Shown: positions 1-8,505, counted from the stretch's first letter. The stretch: 64,000 nucleotides of DNA from Candidatus Krumholzibacteriota bacterium (GCA_034520215.1 JAXHNR010000001.1:668560-732559); one strand, 5' to 3'. Numbers and translations: made by a program. Notes: generated by a model not told the origin, from the sequence alone.

Positions 1-1
1 G

Positions 2-1468
2 GAGACTATTATTGAAACTAATCCAATGCCCGCAGTAACGGGAAGGGTTTGTTCCCACCCTTGTATGGATAAGTGCACCCGGGGTGATTATGACGAAACT
101 GTCAATATAAACGCCATTGAGAGAGCGCTGGGTGATATGGGGCTTGATAATCCTGAATGGATGACAAAACCGGAAAAGAGTAAGAAGGAGAAGATTGCTG
201 TTGTTGGTAGCGGTCCAGCCGGACTCACATCCGCCTTTTACCTTGCCCGGACAGGATATTCAGTGACATTATATGAAGCCGGGGAAACCCTTGGAGGAGT
301 TCTTCGCTGGGGAATTCCTGAATATAGACTGCCCGACAGTGTTCTCGACAGGGTTGTCGAGTTTATTCTCAGTTCAGGCAAGATAAAAGTAGAAGCCGGC
401 ACTACTGTCGGGAAAGATATAGAATTTAAAAAGCTGAGAAATAATTTTGACGCCGTATTTCTCGGTGTCGGTCTTATGAAGAGCAGGCAGCTGGGGATTC
501 CAAATGAAGATTGTAAAGGTGTAGAGCCCGGACTTGATTATCTCAGGAAAGTTAACAGCGGTCAGGTTTCCAGCTCCTCCGATAAAGCAGTTGTTATCGG
601 GGGCGGGAATACCGCCATGGATGTAGCCCGTTCAGCTCTCAGAAAAGGAAGCGATGTAACAGTTGTTTACAGAAGAACCCGGACAGAAATGCCCGCTATC
701 GCGAGTGAAATTGAAGAAGCTGAAAAAGAGGGGATTAAATTTCGCTTTCTAGCCTCCCCGAAGGATATAGTGACAGACGGGGATAAGCTCAGCAAGGTTA
801 TATTCCAGGAGATGGAACTTGGTGAACCTGACGAGACGGGAAGAAGAAGTCCGGTTCCTCTTGAAGGCAAGACCTTCACAATGGATGTTGACAGGCTTTT
901 TACCGCGATAGGTGAAAAAGGTGATCTTGATGGTTTTAAATCGGAAGTTGACACGGAATGGGAATTGATCAAGGTCAAAGGTGAATTTGGGGAAACCGGA
1001 AAGAAGAAGATATTCGCGGGTGGTGATATCGTAACAGGAGCCGCCAGCGTTGTTGAAGCGGTAGCAGCTGGAAGAAGAGCGGCTGAGAAAATTGACAGAG
1101 TGTTTAATAATGAAAAAGATCCCCCCATAGAGCAGGAAATTGATTTTGGAATTGAAAACATTAATACTGATTATTTCCCGAAATCGAAGAGGGTATTGAA
1201 ACCTAGAATTCCTGCCAGTGAGGCAATAAAAGGTTTCGAGGAAATTTTCAAGGGATTTGACGAGCAGATGCTTCAGAAGGAAGCGGATCGCTGTTTTTCG
1301 TGCGGTGTTTGTAATTATTGCGATAATTGCTGGATTTATTGTCCGGACGCTTCAATTATCCGCAAGGATGATGAATATGAGATAGATTTTGATTTTTGCA
1401 AGGGTTGCCTGGTATGTGTTGAAGAATGCCCGCGCAGCGCTCTTTCCATAGAGGAGGAGGGAAAATGA
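2..1468 (+). CDS. GltD-like NAD(P)/FAD oxidoreductase fused to a ferredoxin domain (5' partial)
   Basis: The reading frame is open to the left edge, so the gene starts outside the window; the first ATG (26) is internal because the conserved N-terminal segment continues upstream of it. Visible in order: the end of the N-terminal cysteine region (GRVCSHPC), an FAD-type GSGPAG motif near base 206, a second Rossmann motif VVIGGGNTAMD for NAD(P), and a C-terminal two-cluster ferredoxin with the motifs CDNCWIYCP and CKGCLVCVEECP. This is the small-subunit glutamate synthase fold fused to a pyruvate-ferredoxin-oxidoreductase delta-type ferredoxin. The stop overlaps the porA ATG by four bases (ATGA), which implies coupled translation. 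Inferred role: electron transfer between the POR ferredoxin clusters and NAD(P)H. A gamma-subunit gene may lie upstream, outside the window. Confidence 0.9.
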   Translation, partial: ETIIETNPMPAVTGRVCSHPCMDKCTRGDYDETVNINAIERALGDMGLDNPEWMTKPEKSKKEKIAVVGSGPAGLTSAFYLARTGYSVTLYEAGETLGGVLRWGIPEYRLPDSVLDRVVEFILSSGKIKVEAGTTVGKDIEFKKLRNNFDAVFLGVGLMKSRQLGIPNEDCKGVEPGLDYLRKVNSGQVSSSSDKAVVIGGGNTAMDVARSALRKGSDVTVVYRRTRTEMPAIASEIEEAEKEGIKFRFLASPKDIVTDGDKLSKVIFQEMELGEPDETGRRSPVPLEGKTFTMDVDRLFTAIGEKGDLDGFKSEVDTEWELIKVKGEFGETGKKKIFAGGDIVTGAASVVEAVAAGRRAAEKIDRVFNNEKDPPIEQEIDFGIENINTDYFPKSKRVLKPRIPASEAIKGFEEIFKGFDEQMLQKEADRCFSCGVCNYCDNCWIYCPDASIIRKDDEYEIDFDFCKGCLVCVEECPRSALSIEEEGK

Positions 1469-2616
1469 AAAAGGTTGTTATGGGAAACCACGCCGTAAGT
1501 TACGGTGTACGGGCATCAGAGGCAAAGGTCATTTCCGCCTATCCCATTACTCCGCAAACTCACGTTGTTGAGCTTCTGTCTGAGTTGGTGGCGAACGGCG
1601 AGATTGACGCTAAATTCATAAAAGTGGAATCTGAACACAGCGCTATGGCCGCCTGTGTTGGCGCTTCCGCGGCGGGATCAAGAGCTTTTACAGCCACATC
1701 ATCGCAGGGTCTTTTGCTTATGACCGAGATGCTGCACTGGGCTGTCGGGGCAAGACTTCCGATTGTGCTTACAAATGTAAACAGGGCGATAGGTCCTCCC
1801 TGGAGCATATGGACAGATCAGAATGATTCACTCTCAATGAGAGATGTGGGTTGGATTCAGATTTACTGTGAGAGTAATCAGGAGACACAAGACGCTATTC
1901 CGCAGGCATTCAAGATCGCGGAAGAAGTCCAGCTACCAGTTATGTTGGTACTGGACGCGTTTTTCCTTTCTCATACCTACGAGATTGTAGATCTTCTGGA
2001 TGTTGAAAAGGTGCGCGAGTTTCTGCCGCCCTATAATCCTGAATTAAAGATAGATCCGGCCGATCCCCATTCATTCGGCAACCTCGCCAGCGCGGATTAT
2101 TATATGGAGCTCCGCTACATGATAGAAGAGGCTATGGATGAAGCGAGGGGAATTATAAAGAGAGTGGGCAGGGAATTCGGCGAACATTTCGGCAGGCATT
2201 ACGGCATGGTTGTTCCTTACCGTTGCGATGACGCTGACGTAATTCTTGTTACTTCAGGCACGGTTGCTTCCACAACAAGAGCAGTCATAGATGAAATGCG
2301 TGATGAAGGGATCAAGATAGGCGCCCTTAAAATAAGGGTACTAAGGCCGTTTCCTTTTAAAGAAGTAAGTGAAGTGCTTTGTTCAGCAAAGAAGGTAGCT
2401 GTCCTTGACCGAAACATATCATTCGGTAACCACGGGATATTCTACCAGGAAGTAAAGAGCGCGCTTTACGGCAAGACAGATATTCCAATTTTAGGATACA
2501 TTCTCGGTCTTGGAGGACGCGACGTAACTCCAAAAGTAATTCGCGAAGTTGCCGATAAAGCAATAAAAGATAAAAATCCTGAACCTTATATTAACTGGAT
2601 AGGAGTCAAAAAATGA
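1465..2616 (+). CDS. porA: Pyruvate:ferredoxin oxidoreductase, alpha subunit
   Basis: This is a 383-residue protein of the 2-oxoacid:ferredoxin oxidoreductase alpha family. It begins MKKVVMGNHAVSYG and carries the family segment AYPITPQTHVVE (about residues 25-36), then ESEHSAMAACVGASAAGSRAFT, which shapes the thiamine-diphosphate and substrate site. I chose ATG 1465 over an upstream in-frame ATG at 1426 because a strong GAGGAGGAGGG ribosome site precedes it directly and because homologues begin here. It overlaps the upstream stop by four bases and the porB start by four bases, so the three genes form one coupled operon. The enzyme oxidatively decarboxylates pyruvate to acetyl-CoA with reduced ferredoxin, or runs in reverse; it is cytoplasmic and characteristic of anaerobes. 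Confidence 0.95.
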   Translation: MKKVVMGNHAVSYGVRASEAKVISAYPITPQTHVVELLSELVANGEIDAKFIKVESEHSAMAACVGASAAGSRAFTATSSQGLLLMTEMLHWAVGARLPIVLTNVNRAIGPPWSIWTDQNDSLSMRDVGWIQIYCESNQETQDAIPQAFKIAEEVQLPVMLVLDAFFLSHTYEIVDLLDVEKVREFLPPYNPELKIDPADPHSFGNLASADYYMELRYMIEEAMDEARGIIKRVGREFGEHFGRHYGMVVPYRCDDADVILVTSGTVASTTRAVIDEMRDEGIKIGALKIRVLRPFPFKEVSEVLCSAKKVAVLDRNISFGNHGIFYQEVKSALYGKTDIPILGYILGLGGRDVTPKVIREVADKAIKDKNPEPYINWIGVKK

Positions 2617-3515
2617 GAGAGGCAAGAATTCCAACTGATGAAATTATGGGGTCGGGGCATCTTGCCTGTCAAGGGTGCGGTGCTACTATGGCAATGCGGT
2701 TCGCCCTGAAGGCGCTTGGCCGTCAGACAGCTATGGTTATTCCGGCCTGTTGCTGGTCTGTTATTGACGGGACTTTTCCTCATTCAGCTGTTGATATTCC
2801 AATATTCCACACAGCTTTCGAAACCGCGGCGGTTACAGCTTCGGGACTCAAAGCCGGGTTGGAGATGCGGGGGGATCATGAGACTACAGTTGTGGCCTGG
2901 GCTGGAGACGGAGGCACTTTTGATATAGGCCTTCAGTCTCTTTCCGGAGCCGCCGAAAGAAACGAAGATATAATTTATGTATGCTATGATAATGAAGCTT
3001 ATATGAACACGGGTATCCAGAGGAGTTCTTCTACACCGGTAGGATCCTGGACTACAACCACACCTGTGACAAATTATAAGAAACGACCTAAAAAGAATAT
3101 GGTAGATATTCTTGCCGCTCACGAGATTCCATATATAGCAACAGGTTCTGTGGCATTTCCCGAAGATCTGATAAGAAAGTTCCATAAGGCGAAAGATATC
3201 AAGGGGACGAAGTATATTCAGATTCTCGCGCCCTGTCCGACAGGATGGAAGTTATCTCCTGAACTGACAGTCTGGGCCGCGCGGAAAGCGGTAACTTCGA
3301 AAGTTTATCCCATTATGGAAGTAACTGAGAATGGAAACAAAATTGCCGTATGGAAGGAATTTGAACCAACTTCGTTTAAAGAGTATATCAAACCTCAGGG
3401 GAGATTCCGTCATCTGAAAGAAGATGAAATCGCTAAAATTGAAAAGGATATTGAAGCAAGGTGGCAGCGCCTTCTCGCGAAAGAGGAAATGCTTTCCTCC
3501 ATACCCGGGTTGTGA
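2613..3515 (+). CDS. porB: Pyruvate:ferredoxin oxidoreductase, beta subunit
   Basis: This 300-residue TPP-binding subunit shows GHLACQGCG (Cys19, Cys22), a CC pair at 46-47 and APCPTGW near 209, which are the usual 4Fe-4S cysteine positions. The TPP/Mg motif runs from AGDGG (97-101) to the DNEAYMNTG segment (126-134). The stretch after it, RSSSTPVGSWTTTTP, is typical of pyruvate-specific PorB proteins rather than of 2-oxoglutarate enzymes, so pyruvate is the likely substrate. The ATG overlaps the porA stop (ATGA). It is the last gene of the operon: a 466-base non-coding gap follows and I see no clear terminator. Confidence 0.95.
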   Translation: MREARIPTDEIMGSGHLACQGCGATMAMRFALKALGRQTAMVIPACCWSVIDGTFPHSAVDIPIFHTAFETAAVTASGLKAGLEMRGDHETTVVAWAGDGGTFDIGLQSLSGAAERNEDIIYVCYDNEAYMNTGIQRSSSTPVGSWTTTTPVTNYKKRPKKNMVDILAAHEIPYIATGSVAFPEDLIRKFHKAKDIKGTKYIQILAPCPTGWKLSPELTVWAARKAVTSKVYPIMEVTENGNKIAVWKEFEPTSFKEYIKPQGRFRHLKEDEIAKIEKDIEARWQRLLAKEEMLSSIPGL

Positions 3516-3930
3516 ACTTACGAATAATCAGTCATTCTTTCATCGTTAGGCCTCGGGTGTGGTTAAAGTGGATTAGTTTATTATGGTAAGATAAAATCGG
3601 TGAACGGTTATAATGGATCATTATTACTTTAGTATTCCCTGCTTCTTCCACCAGCGGGTTTTCTCAGAACCATTTTATTATTACAGACTAAATCCTCCAA
3701 CTCGCTCAGCCGGGTTTAAGATATTTGTTCCCCGTAGTACTCAGATCTTTCCGGAACTTTCCGGATGCTGATAATTATTTCGCGTAACCCTATTATTGGC
3801 AGTCAGATAACTTGGTATTTCAAATAATATTGCAACACAATTTCGCAAATCGACAATTCTTAAAACTACTGTCTAAAAAGATGGAGTTTCAATTGATTGA
3901 TATAACGATAATTATACAAAGTTATCCAAT
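3516..3930 (+). other. Long intergenic region between por operon and pseudopilin genes
   Basis: No open frame of coding character, RNA gene or convincing factor-independent terminator is visible. The sequence becomes strongly AT-rich towards the pseudopilin gene, as expected for an upstream regulatory region. The only site I can name here is the sigma54-like motif described separately at 3931-3946. Confidence 0.6.
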
Positions 3931-3946
3931 TGGTACACCTTTAGCA
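3931..3946 (+). promoter_or_regulatory. Sigma54-like (-24/-12) promoter candidate
   Basis: The sequence TGGTACACCTTTAGCA matches the TGGCAC-N5-TTGCA consensus with the required GG-to-GC spacing; the two deviations are C to T in the -24 box and T to A in the -12 box. It lies 36 bases upstream of the first pseudopilin ATG. Type IV pilin genes in other bacteria are often sigma54-dependent, so the position makes sense, but this is one motif judged by eye. Confidence 0.4.
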
Positions 3947-3981
3947 AAGAGAGTTTAGTAAAACAAAGTGAAAGGAAAATA

Positions 3982-4629
3982 ATGCGAAGCAAAAGTAAAA
4001 AAGAAATATCCGGATTGATGAGCCGGGGTTCCATATTCGCGGGAGTCATGATTGGTGTGGCGGCTTTAGGGATGATACTTGCCGTCGGAACACCTCAGAC
4101 GGTTCAACTATTGAGGCGTTTTCAATCAAAAGACGCTGTGCAGATAGTAACTGGAGTTTTGCGGAAAGCGAGAACCATGGCGGTTCAGGAAAAAAATGAG
4201 TACGTTGTTTTTTTTGATTTGGAAAATTCTCAATTGAGTATTCTGGATGATGACGGGGGAGGGGGCGGGAACCCCGCTAACGGGTCTTTTGATCCAACTA
4301 ACAGGGGCAACAGAGAAAAAGATAAAGACGAGAGATTATTGGGCCCTTTTAAGCTTCCGGATGGGCAAGTCTTTGGATTTATAGGTGGAACTGTCGGTCC
4401 GAATGGCAGCTACGTAACCTCTCCCGTGACTTTTTCCGGGTTTCCTCCGCATGTTGTATTCTTTTCTGACGGGAGCGTGAACGAGGAAGGAGTTGTCCTT
4501 GTAATGCCGGAGGTTGAATATCGTGAGCAAAAAAGAGGAAAAGATAAAATGATGCTGGTTAGCCGTTATACCGGCAGCATTGTTATCAGGGATCCGGGAT
4601 ATTTTAAAGTTGGGGGACGAGTAGAATAG
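3982..4629 (+). CDS. Divergent pseudopilin-like protein (FimT/GspH-type)
   Basis: This 215-residue protein has a short basic N-terminus, then MSRGSIFAGVMIGVAALGMILAVGTPQ, a single hydrophobic helix followed by an amphipathic stretch (LLRRFQSKDAVQIV) as in the stalk of type IV pseudopilins. Next come a glycine-rich turn (DDDGGGGGNP) and a C-terminal beta-rich region. The segment VLRKARTMAVQEKNEYVVFF resembles the FimT/GspH region after the helix. A possible prepilin cleavage Gly is followed by SIFAG rather than the usual F-T-L-x-E, so the +5 glutamate is absent. AGTGAAAGGAAAATA supplies the ribosome site. It is followed by two more genes of the same general architecture. Assignment is by architecture, not by a strong motif. 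Confidence 0.6.
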   Translation: MRSKSKKEISGLMSRGSIFAGVMIGVAALGMILAVGTPQTVQLLRRFQSKDAVQIVTGVLRKARTMAVQEKNEYVVFFDLENSQLSILDDDGGGGGNPANGSFDPTNRGNREKDKDERLLGPFKLPDGQVFGFIGGTVGPNGSYVTSPVTFSGFPPHVVFFSDGSVNEEGVVLVMPEVEYREQKRGKDKMMLVSRYTGSIVIRDPGYFKVGGRVE

Positions 4630-4642
4630 AAGGAGTTTAAGA

Positions 4643-4693
4643 ATGACCCCGGGCGTAAATGTGTTTAAGAAGACTTATATCGGAGTTGATTGA
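4643..4693 (+). other. Possible 16-codon ORF between pseudopilin genes
   Basis: An AAGGAG motif starts just after the upstream stop and is followed at normal spacing by an ATG opening a 16-codon frame (MTPGVNVFKKTYIGVD) that ends in TGA. In other genomes a PilV-type gene often sits at this place in a minor-pilin operon, so it could be a remnant of one, but nothing in the peptide shows pilin character. It may be only a leader peptide or chance. Confidence 0.2.
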
Positions 4694-4790
4694 ATAGAGC
4701 AAAGTGAGAGTAGTTTGATATAGCTGATCTATAAGTATATACAGATTTAAGAATATTAATTTGCGGTTTAATATTATATGGAGTAAAAAT

Positions 4791-6752
4791 ATGTCCGCCA
4801 AAGCGGCAAATAACAGGTTTCCTTATACAGAAGTGGCAATAGCGTTCTTTATCACAGCTGTTCTTGTGATGCTTTCCTATAATGTAATGACCAGTCAGAA
4901 AAAGATACGGGAAACAAAGTATAAATATATAAACGCCAGGCAGAATGCCCGTGTAAGTCTTGAGTCGCTCGAAGAAGCGCTGCGGCTCGCGGGGATCAAT
5001 GTAGATGAATTCAATGGTCAGCCTGTTTTCCTGGACGCTGCTCCGTACCAGATAGTATTCAATGCTGATATATCCGGCGGTGTTTTTGGTACATCGGGTA
5101 TGACTGTTGACCAGCGTGTACCGCTTCACGATGGAACCCCTTATACAGTCGGCTCATTTCCCGGCGAAAATATCGGCTTAATGCGTAATTATAACAATAA
5201 CGCTGAAACGATAAGATACACTTTGGATAGAAATGATAATGGAAGAGTAGCCATCGAGGATAGATATACTGAAACCGGCAATCCGTACGATTACGCGATT
5301 TACAGAGAAGAGAATGGGGAGAGGAAGTTCATTGTAGGATATGGTATTCGAGGGGGAGAGGCATATCCCGACGGGAATCTTCCCCAACCGCTCTTTAAAT
5401 ATTACGGTGATTATAATAATAACGGAGCAGTTACACTCTGGGGAGATAGAAACGGTGACGGTATGCTAAATCAAGCAGAGATATCTACCCTCACAGCAGT
5501 ATCACGAAATATGCTGGATAGAATTAGAGATGTTGAGATTTTTGTTGAAGTTGAATCGAGCGTTATGGAAGCTGGATTCGCGGGCTCTCACAGCATACCC
5601 GGTAGTACAAGAAACTACCGTTCATTCGTACTGACGAGTAGAGTGAGACCCGGGAATACGAATGTCGCTAAAGGCGAGCTTCATGCCTGTGGTGATCCTC
5701 CGGAAGCTCCCTCGCAACTTACTGCGGAAGATACACCCGGTGACAACGGCAGCAGTATTACCGTTACTTTCAAAGGTTCCATGGATGAACTTGCAGGGGA
5801 AGAGGATATTACCCAATATACAGTTTATCGCAAAAGAGAAGGGGCTCGAGGCTGGACCTGTATTGCTTCTGTAGTAACCGGAGGGACCGAAACCTATTCG
5901 ATAGAAGATAACAAAGAAACTGGAAACAGGGAGCTGGAAACAGGCGTAAATTACTATTACTATGCTACAGCCTGGGACTGCAGACCGCAGGAATCTGATC
6001 CCTCAAATACGGCGGGTCCGGTGCAATCGGTTGCCAACGGTCCTTCTCCGCCCTTTATATTACAGGCCTATGACACGCCGTGCGACACGTTAGATGAGAT
6101 CACTGTTGTATTGAAGCGGTCGAGTGAAGATCTGGCCGAATGCCCAAATGTGTCATTTTACAGGGTCTTCAGAGGGTGTGAAGAGGCCGGGGAAATTCGA
6201 AGCAGAGAACTTATAGGTACGATTACAGCGGATGGTTCGGAAACGTATATTCTTACTGATAATTTCAAAGATAATCTAAGCGGTACCGGGCCTGAGGCGC
6301 AAGAGAGTTATTACTACACGGCAGAGGCGGTAAGTCTCTCTGATTCAACTCCATCAGTTTTATCAAATGAATTCGGAGGGGTTTATTATACTGCAAGTAT
6401 ATCTTCAGCCCGTCTTACAGATGTAAGAGATTTTTCTGATAACAACGGAAAAGCACTTTCGATAAGCTGGACCGCGTCTCCTTCTGAAAATTGTGCTGAC
6501 GCTGGGATTAAAGAATACGTATTAAAGAGGAAAGCCGTATTTGAATTGGCCTGGAGCGACGTATATTCCGTGTCAGCTTGCGGGGCACCTTCGTATGACT
6601 TTGTTGATACCGGGCTGAGCGCGGGAACTCAATATACGTACTGTGTTTGGACTGTTGGCAGAACAGGCGAAGTTCCTTCTAATAAGAAGGGCGGCATCCC
6701 CACGTTAAGCACTGAATTTAAAAGGTCAGAAGAGATAACGGGACATTTTTGA
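4791..6752 (+). CDS. PilW-like pseudopilin with fibronectin type III domains
   Basis: A 653-residue protein starting at ATG 4791, preceded by GGAG; an in-frame TTG at 4761 has no ribosome site. The N-terminus RFPYTEVAIAFFITAVLVMLS resembles a type IV pilin helix with Glu at +5, but the residue before the expected cut is Arg, not Gly. A soluble region follows with two acidic loops resembling EF-hand/dockerin calcium loops (DRNDNGRVAIED and DRNGDGMLNQAE). From about residue 300 there are three fibronectin-III-like repeats, beginning PEAPSQLTAEDTP, PSPPFILQAYDTP and ISSARLTDVRD. Several cysteine pairs suggest disulfides outside the cell. Inferred: a large minor pseudopilin or secreted adhesin presented by a pilus-like machine. 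Confidence 0.6.
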   Translation: MSAKAANNRFPYTEVAIAFFITAVLVMLSYNVMTSQKKIRETKYKYINARQNARVSLESLEEALRLAGINVDEFNGQPVFLDAAPYQIVFNADISGGVFGTSGMTVDQRVPLHDGTPYTVGSFPGENIGLMRNYNNNAETIRYTLDRNDNGRVAIEDRYTETGNPYDYAIYREENGERKFIVGYGIRGGEAYPDGNLPQPLFKYYGDYNNNGAVTLWGDRNGDGMLNQAEISTLTAVSRNMLDRIRDVEIFVEVESSVMEAGFAGSHSIPGSTRNYRSFVLTSRVRPGNTNVAKGELHACGDPPEAPSQLTAEDTPGDNGSSITVTFKGSMDELAGEEDITQYTVYRKREGARGWTCIASVVTGGTETYSIEDNKETGNRELETGVNYYYYATAWDCRPQESDPSNTAGPVQSVANGPSPPFILQAYDTPCDTLDEITVVLKRSSEDLAECPNVSFYRVFRGCEEAGEIRSRELIGTITADGSETYILTDNFKDNLSGTGPEAQESYYYTAEAVSLSDSTPSVLSNEFGGVYYTASISSARLTDVRDFSDNNGKALSISWTASPSENCADAGIKEYVLKRKAVFELAWSDVYSVSACGAPSYDFVDTGLSAGTQYTYCVWTVGRTGEVPSNKKGGIPTLSTEFKRSEEITGHF

Positions 6753-6792
6753 TCCGAACAGTAAATATTGTGTATTTAAGGATGACTCTATC

Positions 6793-6864
6793 ATGATAGA
6801 TAAAGAACTTTTAGCGCTTAGAACTGGATCGGACGATATACCGTCCAGCTTAACAAGCTGCTAA
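6793..6864 (+). other. Possible 23-codon ORF overlapping a structured spacer
   Basis: ATG 6793 follows an AAGGATG-type ribosome site and opens a 23-codon frame ending at TAA 6864, just upstream of the next pseudopilin gene. The same DNA can fold: CTTAG (6817-6821) pairs with CTAAG (6861-6865) around a hairpin CTGGA/TCCAG (6824-6848), and an alternative hairpin CAGCTT/AAGCTG (6846-6860) competes with it. This could be a translated leader or an RNA element controlling the third gene. Confidence 0.25.
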
Positions 6865-6889
6865 GTAATGGATTAGGAAGAGTAATGTC

Positions 6890-7528
6890 ATGACAAAGAA
6901 AAAGGTTGATAAAAGCAGTGAAAAAAAAGTGGTACTGGTAATTGTAACTCTTGTACTTATAGCCTTCGCGGGGATTGTGTTGGGAGTAAATTCAATATCA
7001 GTAAGTGAATTACAATCCATTTCAAATGGAAAATTAAATAAACAGGTTCTTTCCCTTGCCGAAGGCGGTGTGAATAAGAGCATTGAATATATTTCGCGGC
7101 TGCCGGTTCCCCTTGAAGGAAGGGGCGCTAATAAAGATCAGCCGATTCTTCTCTTTCAGGAAAAAACTCTCTACGATATCGGAACTGTGACGAGCTACCT
7201 TGATCCTCTGGATTCAGATAATAAAAGGCCGGCAGGTTTTGCAGTCATTACGGTTAGAGCTATTCTTAACGGCAGCGGTTTTTCTAGAGTGGTGCGAGTA
7301 AAAGTCGGGCAGATCAGCTTTAACGGCTATTCTTATTTCTTCGAAAAGGGGGAAAGCATCAGCGGAACTGCCGGGCGGCTTTTCCTGAAGGATAATCTTC
7401 CGAGCTCAGTTCTTTCCGGTAATCAGTTCTATAATTCTCAGGCTGAATCTCCCGCGAGGAAGCGGATTGAAAGAGTATCGTGGAGAGAACTCGACCCCTC
7501 CACAGATATCACTGTTAATTTCTGGTAG
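6890..7528 (+). CDS. PilX-like pseudopilin / pilus-associated membrane protein
   Basis: This 212-residue protein has a lysine-rich start (MTKKKVDKSSEKK), one hydrophobic helix (VVLVIVTLVLIAFAGIVLGV, about residues 14-33) and then QVLSLAEGGVNKSIEYI. The last segment resembles the A-AEAG motif that follows the helix in PilX-type minor pilins. The rest is beta-rich and otherwise unrecognised. No Gly precedes the helix, so classical prepilin peptidase processing is doubtful. It is the third in a row of similarly built genes at 3982-7528, which supports a joint role in one surface filament or secretion device. The start has an AGGAAGAG ribosome site. Confidence 0.55.
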   Translation: MTKKKVDKSSEKKVVLVIVTLVLIAFAGIVLGVNSISVSELQSISNGKLNKQVLSLAEGGVNKSIEYISRLPVPLEGRGANKDQPILLFQEKTLYDIGTVTSYLDPLDSDNKRPAGFAVITVRAILNGSGFSRVVRVKVGQISFNGYSYFFEKGESISGTAGRLFLKDNLPSSVLSGNQFYNSQAESPARKRIERVSWRELDPSTDITVNFW

Positions 7529-7700
7529 AAGAGGCCCTCGAGTTGCAGGCAGCAGTTTGGAGATAGTCGCGGCATACCGGATTTAAGGAAAGCACTTTCC
7601 CCAGCGTAGATTTATAAGAAGTGTAGCTTCAAGAGTATATATCGCCAAGTTATAATTAGGGCGGAATAAGATTTATTATCAGTTTCATTTATATTCCATA

Positions 7701-7729
7701 TTGACATCTAAGTAAAGGACATGTAATTT
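7701..7729 (+). promoter_or_regulatory. Sigma70-type promoter for lipoprotein-tadA
   Basis: A perfect -35 box TTGACA (7701-7706), a 17-base spacer and a -10 box TAATTT (7724-7729). It lies about 54 bases upstream of the lipoprotein start and inside a non-coding gap, so it fits as the promoter of the lipoprotein and the overlapping tadA gene. Confidence 0.6.
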
Positions 7730-7782
7730 TTAACAGGGGAAGTGGGGCTACTTGTGTACTGACTTCGATCAAGGAGAAAACC

Positions 7783-8505
7783 ATGAAAAAGATCTTCTTA
7801 GTTGTTTTTTTGGTTATAGTTATGTTCTTTTCCGGCTGCGGGTCGAATCATCCTTCCAATATAATTGTTGATCCGGAGTTTAATCCTAACGATGTCAGTA
7901 GGATTCTTGTAACTCCTGTGATAAGCCTTATTTCAGACAATGCTGACAGAAATCGTCTGTCTGAACGAATGACTCAGAAGATGCTTTGGAAGAGATTATC
8001 CAGAATCTCCGATTATAAATTTTTTTCTCCACAGAGATTCTCCTTTGCTTTAAGGAAGGTAAAGAAACCGGTTCAGTTCGATGAAATTAAAAAGGGGTGG
8101 GTCGAAAGTAAAACGATCGACGCTGAACTATTAAAATTGATAAATGATTATGTGGATGCGGACCTCTTTCTTATTCCAGAAGTTTATTTATGGAATAAGG
8201 ATGAAGCCGATTACAGAGAATCCAGTGCTGCTTCTTTAACCGAGGTTGGGGTGAGTATATATTTAGTTAATCCGGATTCCGGAAAGATTCTCTGGGAGGC
8301 CACTGATCAGAACTTTATGGAAGCTATGAGAACTGAGGGAGAGAGGGTGATGGTGAGAGGTAAGGGGGGATTTGACAGGCGTATAAAGGGTATAAGTCCT
8401 ACGGGCAGTAATGTGTACGAGGCTCCGCCATTTGAGGATGTATTGGTCAAAGTACTTGGAGCACTTATTGAAGTTTTTCCCTCCCGTTCCATAGTTGGTA
8501 AATAA
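7783..8505 (+). CDS. Lipoprotein of unknown function
   Basis: This 240-residue protein has a signal peptide MKKIFLVVFLVIVMFFSGC ending in a lipobox (FSGC, Cys19), so it should be lipid-anchored at the envelope. The mature part has no motif I recognise; the segment RILVTPVISLISDNADRNRLSE followed by a helical part and an IYLVNPDSGKILWEA strand recalls small outer-membrane-lipoprotein families that act in envelope assembly, but this is only an impression. The start has an AAGGAGAAAACC ribosome site and an upstream promoter. Its last base is the first base of the tadA ATG (TAATG), so translation of the two is probably coupled, although a functional link to tadA is not implied. Confidence 0.75.
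   Translation: MKKIFLVVFLVIVMFFSGCGSNHPSNIIVDPEFNPNDVSRILVTPVISLISDNADRNRLSERMTQKMLWKRLSRISDYKFFSPQRFSFALRKVKKPVQFDEIKKGWVESKTIDAELLKLINDYVDADLFLIPEVYLWNKDEADYRESSAASLTEVGVSIYLVNPDSGKILWEATDQNFMEAMRTEGERVMVRGKGGFDRRIKGISPTGSNVYEAPPFEDVLVKVLGALIEVFPSRSIVGK

Noticed and set aside
4761..4790. TTG 4761 as start of the second pseudopilin gene
   Set aside because: No ribosome site; GGAG at 4780-4783 points to ATG 4791.
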